Shown one piece after another: positions 1-5,328 of a DNA stretch of 14,416 nucleotides. Source of the DNA: Proteobacteria bacterium UBA2383. GTDB taxonomy: Bacteria; Pseudomonadota; Gammaproteobacteria; Competibacterales; Competibacteraceae. Under the pieces are notes generated by a model. That model was not told the DNA's origin. It did not search any database and worked only from the letters and a program-made list of their open reading frames with translations. Every line of letters starts with the position of its first letter. The stretch's first letter is position 1. The position numbers were made by a program, and so were the translations under genes. Where the stretch lies: assembly GCA_002343485.1 (NCBI GenBank), contig DDST01000113.1, positions 1 to 14,416 of the forward strand. The letters run 5' to 3'.

Positions 1-1
1 C

Positions 2-1072
2 TCTCTGTCAGGTGGAACCTCCTCATCCGGTGGTTTATCGTCTCTTGGCAATCCAACAGCCTCGGCAGGTAGCCGCTCTGGCAGCAATAGTTTAGGGAGT
101 GGAATCGGCGCTTTGGGATCGGGCGGACCGAGCGCTGGCATGGAAGAAGTGCGCATCGTCGCTGACGCCGATAACAATGCCCTGTTGATCTGGGCCACCA
201 GTCAGAATTACGAACGGATCGTCACGACGCTGCAAAAGATCGATGTTGCCCCTCGGCAGGTGCTGATCGAAGCCACCATCGCCGAGGTGACGTTGACCGG
301 CAATCTTCAGTATGGGTTGCAATGGTTTTTCAACAATGAAGTGGGCAAAAACTACACGGGGACAGGTTCACTCGGTCTTCCTGCAGACCTTACCTTAACG
401 AACGCGCTCAAGAGCATTCCAACGGGCCAATTCTCCTACGCGATTACCGACAGTAATGACATTGTGAAAACCTTGCTCACGGCATTAGCCAGCGATTCCA
501 AAGTCAAGGTGCTTTCTTCTCCGCAAGTGATGGTGGTGGACAACCAACAGGCAACAATTCGAGTGGGTACCCAACAACCGGTGCCCACCGGCACAAGTAC
601 AGTGAACAATGTGACCACCACCGGTGGCGTCACCTACAAAGATACCGGTGTGTTTCTAGAGGTATTACCCCGGGTCAACTCCGGAGGTATCGTCAACATG
701 GAAATCAAGCAGGAAGTGATTGATGTAGGACCGTTAGTGGCCGTCAGCCAAGCAGGCTCAACCGCTCAACAGGAGCGTACGTTTCTACAGCGCAGTGTAA
801 CCAGCAAAGTCACGGTCAAAAGCGGACAGACTTTGGTTCTCGGTGGCCTGATCCGTGACAATCGCACTGAAGGCCAGAGTGGTATTCCAGTACTCTATAA
901 GGTTCCAGTCGTCGGCGCCCTGTTCGGCAGTACCAACGAGCAAGTAGACCGCACAGAACTGATCGTGCTGATTACCCCACGCGTGGTGCAGAATACTGAA
1001 GAAATTGACGCGGTCACGGATGAGATCAAACGCAAGATGCGCGCAGTTGAGGCAATAATCCCCGCATCCTAA
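2..1072 (+). CDS. gspD: Type II secretion system secretin GspD, C-terminal part (5' end outside window)
   Basis: This is the outer-membrane pore of a type II secretion system, through which folded periplasmic proteins leave the cell. The frame is open from base 2, so the gene is cut by the window edge; the TTG at 113 and later ATGs are internal codons. The first ~40 codons form a Ser/Gly-rich stretch, typical of the flexible loop in the GspD N3 domain. It is followed by the end of N3 (VRIVADADNNALLIWA, then QVLIEATIAEV). The secretin barrel core follows: VLSSPQVMVVDNQQA, then VTVKSGQTLVLGGLIRDN, then the gate/lip region VPVVGALFGS and LIVLITPRVV. The protein ends about 25 residues after that motif, so a long pilotin-binding S domain is not evident. 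The NLQYGLQWFF segment favours GspD over PilQ or MshL. No other gsp gene is visible; others may lie upstream. Confidence 0.93.
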   Translation, partial: SLSGGTSSSGGLSSLGNPTASAGSRSGSNSLGSGIGALGSGGPSAGMEEVRIVADADNNALLIWATSQNYERIVTTLQKIDVAPRQVLIEATIAEVTLTGNLQYGLQWFFNNEVGKNYTGTGSLGLPADLTLTNALKSIPTGQFSYAITDSNDIVKTLLTALASDSKVKVLSSPQVMVVDNQQATIRVGTQQPVPTGTSTVNNVTTTGGVTYKDTGVFLEVLPRVNSGGIVNMEIKQEVIDVGPLVAVSQAGSTAQQERTFLQRSVTSKVTVKSGQTLVLGGLIRDNRTEGQSGIPVLYKVPVVGALFGSTNEQVDRTELIVLITPRVVQNTEEIDAVTDEIKRKMRAVEAIIPAS

Positions 1073-1148
1073 TAAGGATTAGATATTGGGATTGTTTCTT
1101 AAATACAACAAATAGATTGACTGTGCTGAAACAATGCAAAGGGAATTC

Positions 1149-1177
1149 TTGCATTTTGCCGTCTTTCTATTTATAAA
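1149..1177 (+). promoter_or_regulatory. Possible promoter (TTGCAT / TATAAA)
   Basis: TTGCAT at 1149-1154 and TATAAA at 1172-1177 are separated by 17 bases in the AT-rich gap after gspD. The -10-like box matches 5 of 6 consensus positions, but the -35-like box is poor. It would give a leader of roughly 160 bases to the ATG at 1346. It is an alternative to the candidate at 1246-1272; the sequence alone cannot choose between them. Confidence 0.25.
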
Positions 1178-1222
1178 TACCGCAATCGATTTTTTTGTTG
1201 TAAGGATAAAGACTGTTGCGCA

Positions 1223-1242
1223 AACAACAAAACTATGTTGTT
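1223..1242. repeat. 7-bp inverted repeat, possible operator
   Basis: AACAACA (1223-1229) and TGTTGTT (1236-1242) are perfect reverse complements around a 6-base spacer. The element ends four bases before a consensus TTGACA box at 1246, which is where a regulator could act on that promoter. The arms are low-complexity, so chance occurrence in AT-rich DNA is quite possible. Confidence 0.3.
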
Positions 1243-1245
1243 ATG

Positions 1246-1272
1246 TTGACACCAGTTGGATTTCCTTGTAAT
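1246..1272 (+). promoter_or_regulatory. Possible sigma-70-type promoter for the exported-protein gene
   Basis: A full-consensus TTGACA lies at 1246-1251 and TGTAAT (5 of 6 matches to TATAAT) at 1267-1272. The 15-base spacer is shorter than the usual 16-18; shifting to TAATCT at 1269 gives a 17-base spacer but a worse box. Transcription from here would leave a leader of about 65-70 bases before the ATG at 1346, which carries a good ribosome-binding site. The gap after gspD and the terminator after the next gene both argue that a promoter exists in this region. Confidence 0.4.
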
Positions 1273-1333
1273 CTTCCGGGCGGTAGTCAGAATCTTGCTG
1301 TTTCTGTTAAAGCGCTCGTACGAAGCAACCTAT

Positions 1334-1338
1334 AGGAG
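1334..1338 (+). promoter_or_regulatory. Ribosome-binding site AGGAG that decides the start at 1346
   Basis: AGGAG lies seven bases before the ATG at 1346. It selects that ATG over the in-frame upstream start codons from 1256 onward and agrees with the signal peptide that begins there. Confidence 0.8.
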
Positions 1339-1345
1339 TTACGAC

Positions 1346-2380
1346 ATGTTAGCGAATTTCAAGAAAGTTGGTGTAGCGGCGGCGGTCGCGGCTGCTCTTG
1401 GTGCCTCCGGCGCTGCTCAGGCAGTTATGCAGGGTACCCCGGGCGATGCATTGTTGATCCCGTTTGTGGCGACGAATGGCGCAGGCAAATTTAATACGAT
1501 GATTAGTGTTATCAGTGCCAGTCCTACCAATGTCAACGTCGGCCAGTTCCCTACACTGACAGGTCCCAAGACGAGCACTAGCTGCGCCGGCAAAATCCAC
1601 TGGTATTTCTTTGACAAGAACAGTGTAGAAATCGTCGATGACAAGATCGCTGTAACTTGTGATGACTGGGTCGGCATCGACTTTGGCAGTATCATCGCGG
1701 CTAAGAGTCTGCCCAGCGCGCTGGATGTCCCCGGCTATATGGTGATCACTGACGCTAGCGCCAGCGCAACGAAGGCGAGTGGCATGATTCTGTATGGCGC
1801 CGCTTATCAGATCAACGGCAACTGGGCCAGCCAGGCGTATATTCCGGTGCTGCCGATGATTGACGATGTAGATACTGCAGCCCGTGACGAAGTGCGGCAC
1901 CTGAGCGAAGCGTTCCTGGATGATGCCAATCCAGTTACGGCGGGGATGCTGCTGCCTGGTGCCCCAGGCGGTCAAACCGCGTACTTTAGCCTGCGCTACT
2001 ACCTGCAGAAGACCACCCCGACAGGTGATACCAGCTTCGTGCTGTGGTTCCCGGATAACAATGCTGCACGCAGCACACAGACCGTGCTGGTATTTAACGC
2101 AGATGAGGTGGCTATCTCGGCCAGAACCAGCATTCCTTACGAGCTGAATGTTCTGAAAGTCGGGGTCGACGCTACCACTGACGCGCTGCACACCGGCGTC
2201 ATCCGGGACGGGTTAGCAGATACCGGTTTCGTAGAGTTCGGTGTCAATGATTACACCACCGCCTCAACGGTGAACGGTTTTGGTTCGCGTGCGGGTGTGG
2301 CCTTCAGCTTGATCGGTGTCAATGGCGCTGGGACGGATCAGACCCAGACTGAATTGGCACACGAGCGTGGCCTCAAGTAA
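1346..2380 (+). CDS. Exported protein of unknown function (344 aa)
   Basis: I do not recognise the family. The chosen ATG at 1346 has an AGGAG at 1334-1338, seven bases upstream, and gives a classic Sec signal peptide: MLANFKK, an Ala-rich hydrophobic core, and a probable cut after AQA at residue 26. Extending the frame to GTG/TTG codons upstream, as far as 1256, would bury this signal behind 30 odd residues, so I reject that. The mature part is rich in Thr, Ala, Val and Asp, with two cysteines (C80, C105) that could form a disulfide. No transmembrane segment, lipobox, LPXTG or PEP-CTERM tail is seen; the protein ends in ERGLK. It stands alone as a transcription unit between a promoter-bearing gap and a terminator, which suggests independent and perhaps strong expression. 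Its position after gspD makes secretion by the type II system conceivable, but nothing in the protein proves it. Confidence 0.85.
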   Translation: MLANFKKVGVAAAVAAALGASGAAQAVMQGTPGDALLIPFVATNGAGKFNTMISVISASPTNVNVGQFPTLTGPKTSTSCAGKIHWYFFDKNSVEIVDDKIAVTCDDWVGIDFGSIIAAKSLPSALDVPGYMVITDASASATKASGMILYGAAYQINGNWASQAYIPVLPMIDDVDTAARDEVRHLSEAFLDDANPVTAGMLLPGAPGGQTAYFSLRYYLQKTTPTGDTSFVLWFPDNNAARSTQTVLVFNADEVAISARTSIPYELNVLKVGVDATTDALHTGVIRDGLADTGFVEFGVNDYTTASTVNGFGSRAGVAFSLIGVNGAGTDQTQTELAHERGLK

Positions 2381-2405
2381 TTTTTGATAGTAACCACCAC
2401 CTGTG

Positions 2406-2428
2406 GTACTCCTGAATTTCAGGAGTAC
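2406..2428. repeat. Perfect 10-bp inverted repeat downstream of the exported-protein gene
   Basis: GTACTCCTGA (2406-2415) and TCAGGAGTAC (2419-2428) pair perfectly around ATT. There is no T-run directly after it, so it is not itself a standard intrinsic terminator. It lies eight bases before one, so the two hairpins would stack in the 3' end of the mRNA. A smaller competing hairpin ACCAC/GTGGT (2396-2400 with 2403-2407) shares two bases with it. It could protect the transcript 3' end or bind a protein as DNA. Confidence 0.7.
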
Positions 2429-2436
2429 TCGTGGCT

Positions 2437-2471
2437 AAAACGGCGTACATTCAGTGCGCCGTTTTTATTTT
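2437..2471 (+). terminator. Strong Rho-independent terminator
   Basis: The RNA can form a 12-bp stem. Its core is CGGCG (2441-2445) with CGCCG (2457-2461), continued inward by U-G, A-U and C-G pairs to a 5-base loop ATTCA (2449-2453), and outward by four A-U pairs. TTTTTATTTT follows on the 3' side. It ends the transcript of the 1346-2380 gene. Its tail is only about 19 bases from the next start codon (2490), which leaves no room for a complete promoter between them. Confidence 0.88.
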
Positions 2472-2489
2472 AAGGGTAGTGAATGCGCC

Positions 2490-3737
2490 ATGATGACGCA
2501 AAAGCAATGTCTGCTAGCCGTGACGATAGGGTGGAGCGGGATACTGACGAATGTTTGGGCAGCGCCAACTCCCTCGGATCAGACCATCACCACAGCCCCA
2601 CAGGCTGAGTCCAGGACGATTGGGGCGCCAACCGAGGAGCACCCGATCTGGAGCGACCCGCAAGGGCGATATACCCGCTTCTTGGTGACCAGAGGCGCAT
2701 TCCACGTCCTGGTCGACGATGTGACTGGCGACGGCCGGACCGATCTGGCTTTCACCTCACATGGCGGCAATATGATCCGGGTTTTCCGTCAGACCAAGCC
2801 ACGCCGCTTTGAGGCAACTGAGGAACAGGATATCGCCGGTTTTCATCCCAACACGACGATTGCCCTACCTGGTTTTCCTAAACGCTACCTGATGAACGCT
2901 GAAGGCACGAGCCAGTTGCGAGTGGTGGCTGCACAACCCAATGGCTATCTGAAACAGGTATCGAGTTACAGCCAGCATCAACCTTTGGACAGTACGCCAT
3001 TCGTGTGGCCTAACTGGGGACGGCTCAGCTTGGCGGTCGTTCCCTATACCGGTACAGAACTGACCCTGCTGCGCGATTTTGATCCGGAAAAAGGGGACGC
3101 CAAGACCGTTATTACGATCCCGACAGACCCAGATCCCCGGCCAGTGCGACTGGCCGACTTGAACGGCGACAGTATTCCCGAACTGATTTTCCCTACCTTC
3201 CGGAGCAACAAGGTTTGGGCAGTCGAATACCCCGATCCGGAACAAACGCCCCGTTTGCGCGAATTAGCGTCCTTCAAGGAAGGCTGGCCGCGTCAGGTAG
3301 CGCCGCTGGATCTGAATCAAGATGGTAAAATGGATCTACTGGTGCCGATGTCAGTGCAGGAACGCATCGCTGTGCTGTTAAACGACGGCCAGGGTCATTT
3401 TACCGAGGGTAAAGCAATTGCTTATCCAAGCCGGGTCGGTGTGCATACCCTGGCAGTTGGTCAAGACAAGGGAGGCCGCTACCTGCTGGCGGGAGGGTCT
3501 CGTGCGCTGGTGCTATACCGGGAGCGTAAAGAGCAACCAGGCGAATTCGAGAGCATACTGCTACCGATCATCAATTGGCCAAACTGGGTGGAATTGGCGG
3601 ATGTGGACGGGGATGATTGGCTCGATGCAGTCGTTGCTAATCAAGGACCACAAGAATCCGAGGTTATCTACGGACCGTTGTGGGATATTTTCGGCAAGTT
3701 ATCGGTCAATTCACCGGACAATGCCAAACCGAACTGA
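2490..3737 (+). CDS. Exported FG-GAP/VCBS-repeat protein (415 aa)
   Basis: This is a predicted secreted or periplasmic beta-propeller-like protein. The ATG at 2490 gives a Sec signal peptide (MMTQKQ, hydrophobic LLAVTIGWSGILTNV, probable cleavage near residue 24 after VWA). The GTG at 2454 lies inside the terminator hairpin and is rejected. Four acidic loops typical of FG-GAP/VCBS repeats are visible: DVTGDGRTD (77-85), DLNGDSIPE (223-231), DLNQDGKMD (274-282) and DVDGDDWLD (371-379). In the known family such loops bind calcium. Each is followed by a hydrophobic strand. Four clear repeats are fewer than the seven blades of a full propeller; weaker blades may lie at 120-200 and 305-350. Such proteins occur as surface adhesins, lectin-like or scaffold proteins. 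The substrate is unknown. It shares its strand with the next two exported proteins, and the 75-base gap after it shows no terminator. Confidence 0.85.
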   Translation: MMTQKQCLLAVTIGWSGILTNVWAAPTPSDQTITTAPQAESRTIGAPTEEHPIWSDPQGRYTRFLVTRGAFHVLVDDVTGDGRTDLAFTSHGGNMIRVFRQTKPRRFEATEEQDIAGFHPNTTIALPGFPKRYLMNAEGTSQLRVVAAQPNGYLKQVSSYSQHQPLDSTPFVWPNWGRLSLAVVPYTGTELTLLRDFDPEKGDAKTVITIPTDPDPRPVRLADLNGDSIPELIFPTFRSNKVWAVEYPDPEQTPRLRELASFKEGWPRQVAPLDLNQDGKMDLLVPMSVQERIAVLLNDGQGHFTEGKAIAYPSRVGVHTLAVGQDKGGRYLLAGGSRALVLYRERKEQPGEFESILLPIINWPNWVELADVDGDDWLDAVVANQGPQESEVIYGPLWDIFGKLSVNSPDNAKPN

Positions 3738-3812
3738 TGCCAGACCACACGATGGGTCAGCGCTGCCCAAGCCGATATATGGACGGCTGGCGGGTGAACT
3801 TTATGAGGAGAG

Positions 3813-4811
3813 ATGATGATCAGCAGAATCATGATGACCGCTGCGCTGGCGGTAGTCATCGCCACCCCAACGATGGTGGCAACATTCCGGCAGTCCTGGG
3901 CAGCCGATGCGCCCGCGGGGTCGCAACCACCACCGGCACCCCCCACGACTCCAGCTTCAACCGCCACCCCACCCCCTGATCAGGCGGCACCCGCTGCAGT
4001 GCCAGAGGTCGTGATGGCACAGGTTGCTGGTAAGAACATCACGGTCGCGCAGTTCATGCAGTACATTACGCAAGATACCCGGCTGGTTCTGAAAGCGAGG
4101 ACAGTGCCGGGGAAAACAGAAATCCTGCACGAGATGATCCTGGATCGCCTGCTTCAGGAAGCGATGACCCGAGAAGGTTTGCTGCCGAAGGACCGTGCTC
4201 CGAGTAACCGGGATTATCTGCAAGCCTATCAAAAGCTGGCGAAACTGCATTTCCCGGAACCCAGCTCCATACCGTCCGAAGAGGCGCTGTACACGTACTA
4301 CCAGCAACATCCGGAACTCTTCGGTATTCCTGCCATGGTACGCGTGAGCCAGATTCAATTCCGGATACCGGACAATGCTGACGATGCAGCCAAGGCTGCG
4401 ATCAAAGCCCAGGCTGAAGACACATTGAAGCGCCTTCGTGCAGGTGAATCGTTCGCTACCCTGGCTGAAACGCTGACTGGAAATCCCCAAGGGAAGGTTG
4501 CCAAGGGTGATCTAGGTTTCCTACAGCCGGAAAAAGATCCCTGGTTGAAAAAAGCAGTCGAGGGCCTGACGGTTGGCCAATTTTCCGGAGTACTCGAATC
4601 CCCAGTCGGTTATGAAATCATCCTGCTGACGGATAAGCGAGATGCCATGATCGCGCCGTATGCCAATGTCCGCGACAATGTGCTTCAGCGGATTCAGCAA
4701 GAAACCCAAGCCAAAGCACGAGAGGAATATGCCTGGAAATTAGCCAAGGAAGTGGGTGTCAGTGTGGAAATGCCGGAACTAAAGGGCGCCATTCCCGAAT
4801 CCATACCGTAG
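3813..4811 (+). CDS. Periplasmic PpiC/SurA-type (parvulin-fold) protein, probably a chaperone
   Basis: This is a 332-residue exported protein with a signal peptide (residues 1 to ~31, ending SWA-ADA), a Pro/Ala/Thr-rich linker (~33-63), a SurA-like helical N-domain (~65-172; note EILHEMILDRLLQEAM) and one parvulin domain (~175-276). The parvulin domain carries LRAGESFATLAE, GDLGFLQP and VGYEIILL. In active parvulins the first strand reads like ASHIL and the last like GYHII. Here these are VSQIQF (Q180) and VGYEII (E268), so both conserved histidines are replaced. A non-catalytic folding chaperone is therefore more likely than a prolyl isomerase. AGGAG at 3806-3810 lies five bases before ATG 3816, so 3816 is an equally good start one codon later. 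PpiC-like proteins (EpsD type) are also known in exopolysaccharide gene clusters, which fits the downstream glycan genes. The next gene starts 13 bases after the stop. Confidence 0.87.
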   Translation: MMISRIMMTAALAVVIATPTMVATFRQSWAADAPAGSQPPPAPPTTPASTATPPPDQAAPAAVPEVVMAQVAGKNITVAQFMQYITQDTRLVLKARTVPGKTEILHEMILDRLLQEAMTREGLLPKDRAPSNRDYLQAYQKLAKLHFPEPSSIPSEEALYTYYQQHPELFGIPAMVRVSQIQFRIPDNADDAAKAAIKAQAEDTLKRLRAGESFATLAETLTGNPQGKVAKGDLGFLQPEKDPWLKKAVEGLTVGQFSGVLESPVGYEIILLTDKRDAMIAPYANVRDNVLQRIQQETQAKAREEYAWKLAKEVGVSVEMPELKGAIPESIP

Positions 4812-4824
4812 AGGGTGGTATCTC

Positions 4825-5301
4825 ATGTTCAATCTAAAACAAATAAGCCGATGGGTGCTGGCAGCTGCTAGCCTGTCCCTCGCTGTCCAGGCTGAGGAAC
4901 CTAAGGATGTGGCACCCGCCAGTCAAGCGGTGACTCCAGAACAGCCCGTAACGACAGCCCCTGCCACCGGCCAAACGGCATCTCCGGAAGAATTAAAAGC
5001 GGCACTGCAGGAACGGGTTAAACGCTACTGGGCAGCACGGCAAGCACGCGATGTCAGAACGCTCTACGAATTGGAGTCAGCCGCTCAGCCTGGCGGTTGG
5101 CTCAAGCTAGAACATGCCATGTCACTGCAGGGATTGCCGGTCCGCAGCGTTAAGATTGACGAGGTACAAGTCGAGGGTGAAAAAGGAATGACCCAGATCA
5201 GCGCGGAAGTCATGATTGGCACAATCGGCTGGACGCGGCAAACGACTAAAGACCCTTGGGTGCTGCTGGATGGTCAGTGGTATCACGAAACCTTCCGTTA
5301 G
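4825..5301 (+). CDS. Small exported protein of unknown function (158 aa)
   Basis: The protein has a signal peptide (MFNLKQISRW then a hydrophobic Ala/Leu stretch, probable cut after VQA at residue 23). A disordered Pro/Thr/Ala-rich linker (~24-50) resembles that of the preceding PpiC-type protein, and a compact domain follows (~53-158). The domain starts with a helix ELKAALQERVKRYWAARQARD, followed by alternating strands and the end WVLLDGQWYHETFR. This helix-first, strand-rich layout ending in a tryptophan strand resembles NTF2/SnoaL-like folds, but I would not assign the family on this alone. GGTGG at 4814-4818 sits six bases before the ATG. The gene follows the PpiC-like gene by 13 bases and precedes the TPR glycosyltransferase by 27 bases, so it is probably co-transcribed with both. 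Confidence 0.8.
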   Translation: MFNLKQISRWVLAAASLSLAVQAEEPKDVAPASQAVTPEQPVTTAPATGQTASPEELKAALQERVKRYWAARQARDVRTLYELESAAQPGGWLKLEHAMSLQGLPVRSVKIDEVQVEGEKGMTQISAEVMIGTIGWTRQTTKDPWVLLDGQWYHETFR

Positions 5302-5328
5302 TGCCATATTGATAGCATTCCATACCGG

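Noticed and set aside
1069..1082. Short hairpin CTAAT/ATTAG right after the gspD stop as terminator
   Set aside because: It has only five mostly A-T pairs and no T-run after it; too weak to call.
1141..1165. Sigma-54-type promoter in the gap after gspD
   Set aside because: The GG and GC elements are not at the required ten-base spacing and no TGGCAC-like box is present.
1256..1345. Upstream extension of the exported protein to a start at 1256
   Set aside because: It has no ribosome-binding site, overlaps the promoter candidate, and would place 30 residues before a perfect signal peptide. AGGAG before ATG 1346 decides the start.
1349..2191. 280-residue antisense open frame inside the exported-protein gene
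   Set aside because: The plus-strand gene has a signal peptide, ribosome-binding site and terminator. The antisense product shows no domain and no ribosome-binding site; it is a frame shadow.
2454..2489. GTG start for the FG-GAP protein
   Set aside because: It lies inside the terminator hairpin and would add MRRFYFKGSECA before the signal peptide.
3680..3979. Small plus-strand open frame bridging the FG-GAP and PpiC-like genes
   Set aside because: It overlaps both better-supported genes out of frame and has low-complexity His/Arg-rich content with no family signature.
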